This document shows positions 33,951 through 43,726 of a stretch of DNA of 64,000 nt, piece after piece. The position numbers and the translations under genes are program-made. Below the pieces are notes generated by a model. The model worked only from the letters and a program-made list of their open reading frames with translations, was not told where the DNA came from and made no database searches. The stretch covers positions 248,001 through 312,000 of the forward strand of contig JAFAGI010000012.1 of the NCBI GenBank assembly GCA_023422835.1, written 5' to 3'. The first letter of the stretch is position 1, and every line of letters starts with the position of its first letter. Source of the stretch: Bacteroidota bacterium (lineage in GTDB: Bacteria; Bacteroidota; Bacteroidia; Chitinophagales; Chitinophagaceae).

Positions 33951-36900
33951 TTAATTTAAATTCCTGAAATCAACAGGCACCAGCTTGCTGATACCCGGCT
34001 CCTGCATGGTAACGCCATAGATCACATCCACCGAGCTCATCGTTTGTTTATTGTGGGTAACAATGATAAATTGCGAGTTTTGACTAAACTCTTTGATCAT
34101 GTTGGTAAATTTACCCACATTGGCATCATCCAGCGGAGCATCTACTTCATCCAAAATACAGAATGGCGCGGGCTTGATGAGATAAATGGCAAACAGTAAT
34201 GCCGTGGCCGTCAGTGTTTTTTCACCACCGCTTAGTTGGGTGATGGACGATGGGCGCTTGCCTTTCGGCTTGGCAACAATGTCAATGCCCGTTTCTGCAA
34301 GATTGCCCGGATCTACCAATATCATATCTGCGGTATCATCTTCGGTGAACAAGGTTTTAAAAACCTTTTGGAAATTGTCGCGTACTTCATTGAAGGTAGT
34401 AAGGAACTGCTGGTTGGCAGTGGCTTCCACTTCCTGTATGGTTTGTATCAGGCTTTCTTTGGCGCTGACCAGGTCGTCTTTTTGCTCGCGGATAAATTCA
34501 AAACGCTTCTTCATTTCGGTGAACGCTTCAATAGCAGTGGGGTTTACTTCACCAATATTTTCCAAGCGCTTTTTCAGCCGGTCGGTAGTAGTCTGTAATT
34601 CTTCCAGCGGCGTATCTGTAGCGCGCTCTTCTCCTAAAATATCATCCAGCTCTACTTTAAACTCTACGCTCAGGCGTTCCTTCATGCCTGCTAACTGCAA
34701 TTTCAGCTCATTGAGCTTATCTTTCATTTCATTCAGCAACAGATCGGTAGTTTCGCGCTCTTTGGTCTTTTGCCGCAAGGTTGCTTCTTTTTCATTCAAT
34801 TCACTGCGCAATGCGTAGTAGGCTTTGTCCGTATCCGTCAGAACTTTTTCCTGCTCTACCTTTTGCGAAGCCAGCGTTTGCAGAAAGGTTTCTTTTTCAG
34901 CGATGGCTGCATGTGATTCAGCGATCATTGCCGAAGAATCTTTTAGCTGCTCTGTGTTGGCAGCTATCTCATCATTGAGTTGTTGTAGCTGGTTCTTTTT
35001 AAAATTCAGTTCCTGCTGCGCGGCAACCAGCTTGCTTTGCTGCCTGGTAAGTTCCAGATTAGCCTCATTGAAAGAAGCAGATGCAAAATTGTATTCCTGC
35101 TCTGCCTGTATATAATCGCGTTCAATGATCTGCACTTCCTTAGACATGCTTTGGATCTGCTCATTAAGCTTCTCCAGCTCTTCCCTTGTGTTGGCGATGT
35201 TTTCGCGTTCTTCTGCCAGCTTACCTTCTGTATCTTGCAGTTTTTCAATGGCATTATTCTTTGCGAGAGAAAGGTTTTCAATCTTGTTCTTTAGTGCAAA
35301 TATTTCATTGGATAACTGGTTTACATCGATCTCGAGCAGTTTAATGTCATTTTCTTTCAGCAGCTGGTTAAACTCCAATACTTGCGCCTGCTTTTTTTGT
35401 ATTTCTGTTTTCAGCGAATTTACCACTGCTTCCTGCAGGATAATTTCATCATTGAGTTTTTCTAAATTCTTTGCACGGCCTATTTTCTTTCCTTCAAACA
35501 AGCCCACACTGCCGCCGGTGAGGGTGTAATTTCCCTTTACATACCTGCCGTCTTTTTCCAGGAGTATAATGCCATCGGTGTTTTGGCTAATGGCGTTCTC
35601 ATCTTTTGCAATGAATACGTTGCCCAGCAGGTATTGAGCCAGCTTTTGATACTGCTCGTCTACTTCTATCACCTCCATGGCCGGAATAGCGTCCGGCACA
35701 TCTTTAGCGCTGAAGTAATGTTCGCTTACTTTATCCAGCAGGAAAAAATTTGCCTTACCTTTTTTATGATCATCCAGCAAGTGTACAGCCTGCAAACCTT
35801 CCTGCAAATTATTAACCACATAATAGTTCAGGTAAGGCTCCAGCACATTTTCCACCGCTGTGCGGTATTCCTCTTCTACGTAAATAATGTCTGAAAGTAT
35901 GGGTGAGCGATGGTTCCACTCGGTGTTTTTATGGAGAAATTTTACACTCTCCGGGTAGCCTTCCATTGAATCTATCAGGCTCTTCAAAAGCGCGTGTTCA
36001 TTGCGTTTGGAGTCAAGCGTACGGTTTTCCCCTGCTAACTCGTTACGAAGTTTTTCCAGTTCCGACTGGGTGGAGAATATTTTCTGTTTGGCGCTTTCGT
36101 GCTGTTCGCGTGTATATTCCAGTTGCTCACGTTTGTCTGCCGCAATCTCTTCTTTTTCCGTTAGTGCATTGTGCAGTCTTGCCAGTTCTGCTTCGCGTGC
36201 ATTATTCTCCTCAGTGAGCTGCACCTGTGTGCGTAAGAGGTTCTGGATAAAGCTGTCGGCTACAGCTACTTTTTTTTCTGCATCAAACTGTGAACGCTGG
36301 GTTTGCAAATGTCCCGAACGCAGGTTTTCTGCCAGCCGGCGTTTCTCTTCATATACCTGTTTCTTATCTTCAATATTTTCCCTGGCTACAGCTATTTTAT
36401 CCTGCAATTCATCCAGTATTTCCTGTGCTTCCGTAAACTGCAATGAAGCTGTTTCAATGCCCTGGCTTAGATCGCTTACCCGGCCTTCTGCTCTTTCTAA
36501 AAATATCTTGTAACCGGTTTCTTTTTCTTTTAAATGTTCAAAACGTTGTATGGCCAGGTTGCGTTCATTTTCCTGGGTGCGCAGGTTTTGCAATAGCTCG
36601 TTGTAGCTGTGCTGCATTTTCTGCAATGCCCGTTCCTGCTCGTAGTAGCGGGTTTTATCGCCTTCGAGTTTAGCTTCTTCTTCCAGTATATCTTTATCGA
36701 GCTGTGCGCGTTTTTCGGCTTCAAGCTGCGTTTTTTCTGTCAGGTCTTTGTAAGTAAAATTAAAACCTTCCAGTGCTGCCTTTGCCAGCTCGATGGATAT
36801 TTCCTTATATTCTTTCTTTATTTCATAAAAACGTTCAGCCTTGCGAGCCTGGCTTTCCAGGGTTTTAAGCTGGTTATTGATTTCGAACAGGAGATCTTCA

Positions 36901-37472
36901 ATGCGTGCCAGGTCTTGCTCGGTCGCGTCCAGCTTTAGTTTGGCTTCTTTTTTTCTTGTTTTGTAAATGGTGATGCCGGCAGCCTGCTCCAGCATGCGGC
37001 GGCGGCTGTTTTCCTTATCTTTGATAATGTCGTCCACCATGCCTAACTCAATAATGGCATAACTGTCTGTGGAAATACCTGTATCTAAAAATAGGTTGTG
37101 TATGTCTTTCAGGCGGCAGCTAACATCGTTGAGCCTGTATTCAGAATCGCCGTTTTTGTAAAACCTCCTGGTGACGGTGACGGTAGAAAATTCGGTAGGT
37201 AAAAGGTTTCTTGTATTTTCAAATGTAAGGCTTACTTCTGCCATGCCGCTGGGGCTGCGGTTTTTACTGCCGTTGAAAACAAGCGCATCCAGGTTTTCGC
37301 TGCGCAGGGCAGATATCTTCTGCTCGCCGATGACCCAGCGGATGCTGTCAATAATATTACTTTTTCCACAACCGTTGGGGCCTATAATGCCGGTGATGCC
37401 CTCATCAAAATTGACAATGGTTTTATCCGCAAAGCTTTTAAAGCCTTTAATTTCTAATTGTTTTAAGCGCAC
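33951..37472 (-). CDS. smc: Chromosome segregation protein SMC
   Basis: A 1173-aa condensin subunit. Walker A is GPNGCGKS (31-38), followed by about 330 residues of coiled coil, a hinge domain (about 510-650), the second coiled coil, the ABC signature QLSGGEKTLTA and Walker B FCILDEVDAPLDD near the C-terminus. All expected parts are intact. It acts with ScpA/ScpB in chromosome organisation. Many open frames on the opposite strand are shadows of the coiled coils. Confidence 0.98.
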   Translation of the reverse strand: MRLKQLEIKGFKSFADKTIVNFDEGITGIIGPNGCGKSNIIDSIRWVIGEQKISALRSENLDALVFNGSKNRSPSGMAEVSLTFENTRNLLPTEFSTVTVTRRFYKNGDSEYRLNDVSCRLKDIHNLFLDTGISTDSYAIIELGMVDDIIKDKENSRRRMLEQAAGITIYKTRKKEAKLKLDATEQDLARIEDLLFEINNQLKTLESQARKAERFYEIKKEYKEISIELAKAALEGFNFTYKDLTEKTQLEAEKRAQLDKDILEEEAKLEGDKTRYYEQERALQKMQHSYNELLQNLRTQENERNLAIQRFEHLKEKETGYKIFLERAEGRVSDLSQGIETASLQFTEAQEILDELQDKIAVARENIEDKKQVYEEKRRLAENLRSGHLQTQRSQFDAEKKVAVADSFIQNLLRTQVQLTEENNAREAELARLHNALTEKEEIAADKREQLEYTREQHESAKQKIFSTQSELEKLRNELAGENRTLDSKRNEHALLKSLIDSMEGYPESVKFLHKNTEWNHRSPILSDIIYVEEEYRTAVENVLEPYLNYYVVNNLQEGLQAVHLLDDHKKGKANFFLLDKVSEHYFSAKDVPDAIPAMEVIEVDEQYQKLAQYLLGNVFIAKDENAISQNTDGIILLEKDGRYVKGNYTLTGGSVGLFEGKKIGRAKNLEKLNDEIILQEAVVNSLKTEIQKKQAQVLEFNQLLKENDIKLLEIDVNQLSNEIFALKNKIENLSLAKNNAIEKLQDTEGKLAEERENIANTREELEKLNEQIQSMSKEVQIIERDYIQAEQEYNFASASFNEANLELTRQQSKLVAAQQELNFKKNQLQQLNDEIAANTEQLKDSSAMIAESHAAIAEKETFLQTLASQKVEQEKVLTDTDKAYYALRSELNEKEATLRQKTKERETTDLLLNEMKDKLNELKLQLAGMKERLSVEFKVELDDILGEERATDTPLEELQTTTDRLKKRLENIGEVNPTAIEAFTEMKKRFEFIREQKDDLVSAKESLIQTIQEVEATANQQFLTTFNEVRDNFQKVFKTLFTEDDTADMILVDPGNLAETGIDIVAKPKGKRPSSITQLSGGEKTLTATALLFAIYLIKPAPFCILDEVDAPLDDANVGKFTNMIKEFSQNSQFIIVTHNKQTMSSVDVIYGVTMQEPGISKLVPVDFRNLN

Positions 37473-38403
37473 TTGTATCCTTAATTTAAATCAGGAAGGC
37501 GAAAATAAGATTTATTTGCGAGTTGCAATCCGGATATGTTAATATTGTATAATTTGTGGACAAGCTGATGGGTGAGGATTTATCTCCGTTTATGTATCAC
37601 ATCAAAGGTGGTTTTGGATACAAAGAAACTAAGTTTCACCAAAATCAAAAAGTAAGATCAAAATTGTCAGATGTTACTTTCAAGCGCTGGTTTATATTAT
37701 AGATTTTGTTCACCAAACCCTTTTGCACTATTCTTCCCCGCAGCTACGATCTATAACCTGCGCTACGCCAGATGTTCTTTTTTCCATTGCCGCAAAAATA
37801 ACCAAAAAGTATAGTCTGCCTATAGGCGAGCCACGCGCAGCAGCTATGACCCGGAAGCAATTTGCACTTCAAGAACAATTGCTTCGCCTACGGTCAAGCT
37901 TAAATTATGAAAATATTAAGGGCGAAGCAATCACCTTACGTGTATTGCTTCCTCTCACTGCCAGGCAGACAAAGCTGCTAACGGTAAGATGACAATGAAA
38001 TATAACCGGGGTTTTACTCTTCTACTCATTATATTATATTTAAACGTTCATGTGGATAAAGAAATAGCTTTAATTCGTGAAATAAACGCTTCCTATGAAG
38101 CAGTTTTCGAAGAAGAAAACACAGGAAAATCGAAGAGTATAGAAGGGAAATGGAAAGGCAGAACTATTATTGGTCAAAAAATTGATACTTTAGAGCATTG
38201 GGCTTTATAATGTAATGAGCTTCATCAAGCTCTCAATATTTTTCATTTAAAAATTTCGATTGTAATTTATATAAGAGATCCGCTTTTCCGGCAATCCCTT
38301 ATGTAAAATAAGGCATTTTCTAATTTTACGCCATCCTATTTTCAAAAGCAGGATTTTACCATACCTTTCTAAATTATTTACGAACTTCGGTAAAAGAAAA
38401 ATT
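37473..38403. other. 930-bp gap with a nested inverted repeat
   Basis: No convincing gene is seen. The open frames at 37723-37992 and 37995-38210 have no recognisable domain; the second ends in GKWKGRTIIGQKIDTLEHW and may be a degraded coding fragment. Nested stems GGAAGCAAT (37853-37861) with ATTGCTTCC (37944-37952) and ATTGCTTCGCC (37878-37888) with GGCGAAGCAAT (37921-37931) could fold into an extended hairpin in DNA or RNA. Confidence 0.5.
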
Positions 38404-39147
38404 ATGGATAAAACCAATTTCAATATAGCCGTATTGATTGATGGCGACAATCCACAACCTAAACTCCTGCAGGCGATACTGGAAGAAGTATCTAAATACG
38501 GCAAAGCCACCATACGAAGAATTTACGGCGACTGGACAAACAATAAAATGAACGGCTGGAAAGAGCTGCTGAACCAGCATTCCTTTAACCCGGTACAGAA
38601 ATTTGCCTACACTACCGGCAAGAATTCCACGGACAGCTCACTGATCATAGATGCCATGGACATCCTGCACAGTAAGAATGTTGACGGCTTTTGCATTGTT
38701 TCCAGCGACAGCGATTATACCGGCCTGGCCAAGCGCATCAGGGAAGATGGTGTATTTGTAATGGGTATCGGTGAGAAGAAAACACCGATGGCTTTTATAC
38801 AATCCTGTGAAATATTTACGTTTACAGAAAATATTGTAGAGGAAGTAGCGCCCGCTGTGCAACCTGATAAAACAAAGAAGAGCGCATCTGTTAATCCAAC
38901 AAACACCCATAAAAAAGAGAAGCTAAACACTACGCTGATTGATAAGGCTTTTAATATCTCTGCCAACGAGGAAGATGAGGTGTATGTTTCTCAAATAGGC
39001 AATAACCTTAGGAAAATTGATCCCAGTTTTGACCCAAGAGCTTATGGTTTCAACAGCCTGACCAAACTTTTTGAAAGCATCCCGAAATATAAGATTGTGC
39101 GTAATACAACCAATGGTATCAGCCACCCGATAGTGAAACGGAAGTAA
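38404..39147 (+). CDS. NYN domain protein with C-terminal LOTUS/OST-HTH domain
   Basis: The N-terminal NYN (LabA/DUF88, PIN-like) domain has its acidic metal-site residues in VLIDGDN, TDSSLIIDAMD and SSDSDYTGLAKR, so a ribonuclease activity is expected. After a Lys/Thr-rich linker the last 75 residues (VYVSQIGNNLRKIDPSFDPR, YGFNSLTKLFESIPKYKIV) form an OST-HTH/LOTUS domain, which binds RNA (G-rich or G4) in characterised cases. The pair is a known bacterial architecture; targets are unknown. The gene stands alone. Confidence 0.9.
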   Translation: MDKTNFNIAVLIDGDNPQPKLLQAILEEVSKYGKATIRRIYGDWTNNKMNGWKELLNQHSFNPVQKFAYTTGKNSTDSSLIIDAMDILHSKNVDGFCIVSSDSDYTGLAKRIREDGVFVMGIGEKKTPMAFIQSCEIFTFTENIVEEVAPAVQPDKTKKSASVNPTNTHKKEKLNTTLIDKAFNISANEEDEVYVSQIGNNLRKIDPSFDPRAYGFNSLTKLFESIPKYKIVRNTTNGISHPIVKRK

Positions 39148-39239
39148 TTAAAGATCTTTTTTCTTGCCATGAAGGCCGAAGTCACAAGTTGTACCCACGG
39201 AAGTCTCCCGGCTTTTTCTCTTTGGAGAGAAGGCTAGAA

Positions 39240-39330
39240 TGAGGAGCCCGGGCAGGGATTGAAGTGGCATCCTCTGTGAAGCGCAGCGTAACAGAGATAC
39301 AGCGAAAAGCCCGGTGCGAAGCAGCCCGCC
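39240..39330 (+). ncRNA. Candidate structured intergenic element upstream of carB
   Basis: CCGGGC (39248-39253) pairs with GCCCGG (39309-39314). Inside, GGAT (39256-39259) pairs with ATCC (39269-39272) and CTCTGT (39272-39277) with ACAGAG (39291-39296), giving a multi-branched fold around GGGATTGAAGTGG. GC-rich sequence of this type with GGATTGAAG recurs between genes in Bacteroidota as I remember it, but I cannot name a family. It may be an RNA, a leader or a repeat; the strand is uncertain. Confidence 0.3.
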
Positions 39331-39397
39331 AACAATTCTATCCGGTACGCCTGGAAAACTTTTGCTGAAAATCGCTGAATGCAATAGCCAAAAAAAC

Positions 39398-39405
39398 TAT
39401 ATTTG
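39398..39405 (+). promoter_or_regulatory. carB promoter -7 box (TATATTTG)
   Basis: TATATTTG is a full match to TAnnTTTG and lies 19 bases before the ATG. A clear -33 TTG was not seen. Confidence 0.55.
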
Positions 39406-39424
39406 CACGATTTATTTTACCACT

Positions 39425-41071
39425 ATGCCAAGAGACAACTCCATAAAATCTGTATTGATCATAGGTTCAGGCCCAATCGTAATCGGCCAGGCCTGCGAAT
39501 TTGACTATTCAGGCTCCCAAGCCGCACGCAGCCTGCGAGAAGAAGGCATTGAAGTAACGCTGATCAACAGCAACCCTGCCACCATAATGACCGACCCGAT
39601 GATGGCCGATCATGTGTACCTGTTGCCACTGACCGTGGAAAGTATAGAAAAAATCCTTGACGAACATAAGATCGATGCCGTACTGCCTACCATGGGCGGG
39701 CAGACAGCCCTGAACCTGTGTAAAGAAGCAGAGGAACTGGGCGTATGGGAGAGATATGGCGTAAGGCTGATAGGCGTGGATATTAAAGCCATTGATAAAG
39801 CGGAAGACAGGGAAAAATTCCGCCAGTGGATGATTGAAATGGGTGTGCCTGTTGCACCTGCAAAAACAGCAAACAGCTACCTGGAAGGTAAAGAATTTGC
39901 ACAGGAAATAGGCTTCCCGCTGGTTATCCGCCCTTCCTTTACCTTAGGCGGTACAGGCGGAGGCTTTGTTCACTCTAAAGATGACCTGGACAATGCGCTT
40001 AACCGCGGCCTGAACGCTTCCCCCATACACGAAGTGCTGGTAGAAAAAGCAGTGCTTGGCTGGAAAGAGTTTGAACTGGAACTGCTCCGCGACTCTGCCG
40101 ATAATGTGGTAATTATTTGTACAGTAGAAAACTTCGACCCGATGGGCGTGCATACCGGCGACAGCATCACCGTGGCACCTGCCATGACGCTGAGCGATAC
40201 GGCATTTCAACTGATGCGCGATACGGCTATCCGCATGATGCGTGAACTGGGCAATTTCGCCGGCGGTTGTAACGTGCAGTTTGCACTGAACCCTGCCACC
40301 GAAGAAATCATTGCCATTGAAATAAACCCCCGTGTAAGCCGCAGCTCTGCGCTGGCATCTAAAGCTACCGGGTATCCTATTGCTAAAATAGCCGCCAAGC
40401 TGGCAATCGGCTACAGGCTTGATGAACTGAAAAACCAGATCACGCAAAATACTTCGGCTTATTTCGAGCCTGCTCTTGACTACGTGATCGTGAAAATACC
40501 ACGCTGGAACTTTGACAAATTCAAAGGTGCAGACGATACACTGGGCTTGCAGATGAAATCTGTAGGCGAGGTAATGTCTATCGGCAGAAGCTTTACTGAA
40601 GCCATTCAAAAAGCCTGTCAGAGCCTGGAGAATGATGCTTTAGGACTGGGCACATATGGCAAGAACGTGATGAACGTGGATGAAATAATTGAATACATAA
40701 AAATACCCAAGTGGGATAGGATATTCCGCATTAAAGAGGCGTTGATGAAAGGCGTACGTAAAAAAACAATCGTGGAAGCTACGCGCATCGATAGGTGGTT
40801 CATTAACCAGATCGCGATTATCTGCGACATCGAAAAAAAACTGGGCGAATATTCACTCGATACCGTTCCTGCCGAATTGCTCAAAGACGCTAAGCGCCAC
40901 GGCTTTAGCGATGCACAGATTGCTTATGTACTGCTGAAAGACTGCTCGGAAGATGAGGTATACGAGAAAAGAAAATCGCTGGGCATTAACCGCGTATACA
41001 AAATGGTAGATACCTGCGCGGCAGAGTTTGAAGCCAAGACGCCTTATTTTTACAGTACTTTTGAAGGGTAA
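39425..41071 (+). CDS. carB: Carbamoyl-phosphate synthase large subunit, N-terminal half only
   Basis: The protein starts [20 protein letters not shown] and carries the first ATP-grasp (carboxyphosphate) domain ([50 protein letters not shown]) plus the oligomerisation domain ending [16 protein letters not shown]. It then stops. Full-length CarB (about 940-1070 aa) continues here into the second ATP-grasp (carbamoyl phosphate) domain and the allosteric domain, which are absent from the window. A terminator follows the stop, so this looks like a genuine end. Split CarB genes are known in some archaea and in Aquifex; a separate C-terminal gene elsewhere is expected, otherwise this is a truncation. 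The ATG at 39425 was chosen; the open frame extends upstream without homology. Confidence 0.9.
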   Translation: MPRDNSIKSVLIIGSGPIVIGQACEFDYSGSQAARSLREEGIEVTLINSNPATIMTDPMMADHVYLLPLTVESIEKILDEHKIDAVLPTMGGQTALNLCKEAEELGVWERYGVRLIGVDIKAIDKAEDREKFRQWMIEMGVPVAPAKTANSYLEGKEFAQEIGFPLVIRPSFTLGGTGGGFVHSKDDLDNALNRGLNASPIHEVLVEKAVLGWKEFELELLRDSADNVVIICTVENFDPMGVHTGDSITVAPAMTLSDTAFQLMRDTAIRMMRELGNFAGGCNVQFALNPATEEIIAIEINPRVSRSSALASKATGYPIAKIAAKLAIGYRLDELKNQITQNTSAYFEPALDYVIVKIPRWNFDKFKGADDTLGLQMKSVGEVMSIGRSFTEAIQKACQSLENDALGLGTYGKNVMNVDEIIEYIKIPKWDRIFRIKEALMKGVRKKTIVEATRIDRWFINQIAIICDIEKKLGEYSLDTVPAELLKDAKRHGFSDAQIAYVLLKDCSEDEVYEKRKSLGINRVYKMVDTCAAEFEAKTPYFYSTFEG

Positions 41072-41100
41072 CGTTGCTCTTTACTAAATTATTCTTATAC

Positions 41101-41128
41101 ACGCCCGATTAGCCCCGGGCGTTTTTTT
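41101..41128 (+). terminator. Rho-independent terminator after the carB half-gene
   Basis: ACGCCCG (41101-41107) pairs with CGGGCGT (41116-41122) and is followed by a run of T residues. It is 30 bases past the stop codon. Confidence 0.9.
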
Positions 41129-41224
41129 AGTGTTTTATGGATTACCATCCGTCTGCAAATAAATGATACGCCAATACCTAAGTCATTCAAACATATTCTC
41201 GGCAATAGATTATTATTGTAGTTA

Positions 41225-41515
41225 TTATCGGATTTTCAAATTTATTTTTCGGCCAAGCCCAAATTCGATAAGTTTATAAAGGGTTGAAAGTTGAATATCA
41301 CTGTGACTATTTTCAATTCTTGATATGAAGCTTTTTCTTGCGTCAATTTTTTGGGCAAGTTGCTCCTGTGTCATTTGGGCTAATTTTCTTTCTTCCTTAA
41401 TCAGTTCTCCAATAGCAAACGACTTAGCTTTTATTTCAAATTTGGTTGTTTCTTTAGTTCCCTTTATGCCGTATCTCTTGTTAAGATGTTGGGCATAAAT
41501 TTTGATATTTTTTAT
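41225..41515 (-). pseudogene. HigA-like antitoxin, start codon apparently lost
   Basis: On the reverse strand a continuous 96-codon frame encodes a typical HTH_3 (XRE) antitoxin: KIYAQHLNKRYGIKGTKE, IGELIKEERKLAQMTQEQLA, RKSFISRIENSHSDIQLSTL and YKLIEFGLGRKINLKIR. The expected initiator position reads ATA (41513-41515), two codons after an in-frame stop, so the usual ATG has mutated or a rare start is used. It follows the remains of its toxin gene. Confidence 0.7.
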
Positions 41516-41540
41516 TTTTTATGTCCATCTTTACTTTCTT

Positions 41541-41870
41541 TTATTGTTTAAAATATTCCATCATTAATTTTTCTGAGTTTTTCAATTCTTTAAGCGGTGC
41601 TTCTGAGTTTTCTTATGAAATCCACTAAATAAGACAACTAAATTTCCCTTTGTCGAAACAGCTATCCGATAGATATTACTTTCCTATTCAACCCGGATTT
41701 CAAAAAGCCCCTTAGCCGCTTCCATACTTTTCAAAATTTTGTCGCCACACGTTCTATAATCGTTATCATAAAAATCACTTCGTCAATTTTGGCCTTAACT
41801 TTATCTCTTAAGGTTTCAAAAAGTTGTCGAAAATGGTTTATAAAAAAACAATTTCTTTGATAATTTCCAT
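41541..41870 (-). pseudogene. HigB/RelE-type toxin, inactivated
   Basis: Reverse-strand reading gives MEIIKEIVF, then an in-frame stop. Family blocks continue in shifting frames: FETLRDKVKAKIDEVIFMIT, KGLFEIRVE, SNIYRI, KGNLVVLFSGFHKKTQK and EYFKQ before a stop at 41541. At least one internal stop and several frameshifts make it dead. Together with the downstream antitoxin it was a higBA module. Confidence 0.75.
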
Positions 41871-42001
41871 TTATAAAAGTTAACGAATAATGGAACATAA
41901 TCAAAAAAAAGGTAGTATCATATATTTTAATATTGCTGTAAATAAATATTGAGGTCTTGGCGGAGGCCTGGAATTAGCTAAATGTAGTAGGTCTAAATCA
42001 A

Positions 42002-42027
42002 AAATGCCGGTAAAATTCCCGGCATTT
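42002..42027 (-). terminator. Terminator of the glutamate dehydrogenase gene
   Basis: AAATGCCGG pairs with CCGGCATTT across an AT-rich loop, with T residues following on the reverse strand. It lies 21 bases past the stop. Confidence 0.85.
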
Positions 42028-42047
42028 TTTCTAATTCTTCCTGAAAG

Positions 42048-43463
42048 TTACGGGAAAATACCCAGCTCTTCGTAAGCCTTGGCTACTTTTTGTATCGCTA
42101 CAAGGTAAGCGGCAGTGCGCATATCATGCACTTCTGGATGCGAATGCCATACATCCATAATTTCCTGCGTAGCAGAAATCATGGTTTCTTCCAGGCCGCT
42201 GTGCACCAGGTCTATTTCATCTGCTCCGTGTGCAATGATTTTCTTGTCTCTTTCCGGCACCTGCTTGCCGGTTAATAATTCAAGCTGGTTGATGATGCGT
42301 TTGTTTACATTCTCAGTAAATCTTTTTTCCATCCTGCCGTAGCGAACGTGGCTGAGGTTTTTTAACCATTCAAAGTAAGAAACGGTAACGCCTCCGGCGT
42401 TGAGATACATATCCGGGATCACCACCACTCCTTTGCGGATAAATATTTCGTCTGCTTCCGGCGTGAGGGGGCCATTGGCTGCCTCGCCGATTATTTTAGC
42501 TTTAATTCTTTCTGCATTCCCTTCATGGATTACGCTTTCCAGCGCTGCGGGGATAAGGATATCACAATCCAGCTCCAATGCTTCAGCAGAATTTTCAATG
42601 AATACAGAACCCGGGAAATCTTTCACCGAGCCTGTATTTTTCCTGTGGAAGAATACATCTTCCTCATTGAGCCCTTCTTCATTGTAGATAGCTCCTTCTT
42701 TTTCTGCGATGCAGATAATCTTTGCACCTCCCTGCCTGAAGAATTTAGTGGCATAAAAGCCTACATTACCCAAACCCTGCACAACCACTCTTTTATTTTC
42801 TATACCTGTTGTAAGGCCTACTTTTTCCATTACTCCAGGCATGTTGCACACTTCACGTACGCCGTAAAAAACACCGAGTCCGGTAGCTTCTTTCCTACCG
42901 TTTACACCGCCCTGAGAAATAGGTTTCCCCGTTACACATGCCAGCGCATTGATATCGTCCGGGTTCATAGAAGTGTAGGTATCTGCAATCCACGCCATTT
43001 CACGCCCGCTGGTACCGTAGTCAGGAGCCGGCACATCTATACCCGGGCCGATAAAGTTTTTCTTTACCAGCTCTGATGTATAGCGGCGGGTGATCTTCTG
43101 CAATTCAAATTCACTGTAGTTTTGCGGATCTATCCTGATCCCCCCCTTACCTCCACCGAAAGGCACGCTGACAATAGCACATTTGTAGGTCATCAGCGCA
43201 GCAAGCGCCATTACTTCATCCTGGTTTACATCCGTACTGAAACGTATACCGCCTTTACACGGAGTACGGTGGTGAGAGTGCTGTACCCTGTAAGCTTCAA
43301 TTACTTCGATGCTGCCATTGTCGCGCTTTAAGGGAAAGCGTATGCGCAATACGGCGTTACACGCTTTAATCTGTTCCAGCAGGCCCTTGTCGAAATCGGT
43401 AAGGGCAGCGGCTTTGTCAAAACTTTTTATGACATTTTCGAAAAAGTTTGGTCGGTTTGACAT
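42048..43463 (-). CDS. Glu/Leu/Phe/Val dehydrogenase (glutamate dehydrogenase)
   Basis: A 471-aa oxidative deaminase linking glutamate and 2-oxoglutarate. The substrate region CKGGIRFSTDVNQDEVMALA and the catalytic segment MTYKCAIVSVPFGGGKGGI with its lysine are intact, as is the NAD(P)-binding VVVQGLGNVGFYATKFF. Sequence blocks PAPDYGTSGREMAWI and NAGGVTVSYFEW match GDH rather than leucine dehydrogenase. Cofactor preference cannot be set by eye. The gene has its own terminator. Confidence 0.93.
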   Translation of the reverse strand: MSNRPNFFENVIKSFDKAAALTDFDKGLLEQIKACNAVLRIRFPLKRDNGSIEVIEAYRVQHSHHRTPCKGGIRFSTDVNQDEVMALAALMTYKCAIVSVPFGGGKGGIRIDPQNYSEFELQKITRRYTSELVKKNFIGPGIDVPAPDYGTSGREMAWIADTYTSMNPDDINALACVTGKPISQGGVNGRKEATGLGVFYGVREVCNMPGVMEKVGLTTGIENKRVVVQGLGNVGFYATKFFRQGGAKIICIAEKEGAIYNEEGLNEEDVFFHRKNTGSVKDFPGSVFIENSAEALELDCDILIPAALESVIHEGNAERIKAKIIGEAANGPLTPEADEIFIRKGVVVIPDMYLNAGGVTVSYFEWLKNLSHVRYGRMEKRFTENVNKRIINQLELLTGKQVPERDKKIIAHGADEIDLVHSGLEETMISATQEIMDVWHSHPEVHDMRTAAYLVAIQKVAKAYEELGIFP

Positions 43464-43488
43464 ATTTGAAATTTGTTTATTGTAAAAC

Positions 43489-43725
43489 TTAACTGCGAGA
43501 GGAGTGAGAATTTGCCTCTTTCTCTATCTTGCTTATTTTTTTATCCAACAGATACAGATATAAAAACAAGCCGACCACAATGAGCACCACTACTGCCATA
43601 ACCACGTATATCTTGCCGTTGCTGTTCATAAATCCTGTTTGCTGCCGATCGGCTGCCTGCGCAAACGTGCAGAATGAAAAAAGAAATAAAACCGAAGTGA
43701 AGCATATATATTTCAAGCGTTGCAT
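43489..43725 (-). CDS. CcmD family protein
   Basis: A 78-aa protein with an N-terminal hydrophobic signal-like segment (to about FAQAA), a second helix (IYVVMAVVVLIVVGLFLYLY) and a charged tail LDKKISKIEKE. The helix plus LDxxxxxLE-like tail is the CcmD pattern. It starts one base after the ccsA stop, which supports a role in haem delivery for cytochrome c maturation. Confidence 0.75.
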   Translation of the reverse strand: MQRLKYICFTSVLFLFSFCTFAQAADRQQTGFMNSNGKIYVVMAVVVLIVVGLFLYLYLLDKKISKIEKEANSHSSRS

Positions 43726-43726
43726 A

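Noticed and set aside
34186..36513. Several long forward-strand frames opposite smc
   Set aside because: Ser/Cys/Phe-rich composition is the antisense of a coiled coil; smc is complete on the other strand.
37723..37992. 89-aa open frame after smc as a gene
   Set aside because: No domain, unusual composition, and it spans the nested inverted repeat; more likely non-coding.
41129..42001. A C-terminal carB half after the terminator
   Set aside because: The sequence here is the HigBA remnant on the opposite strand; no second ATP-grasp or MGS motifs were found on either strand.
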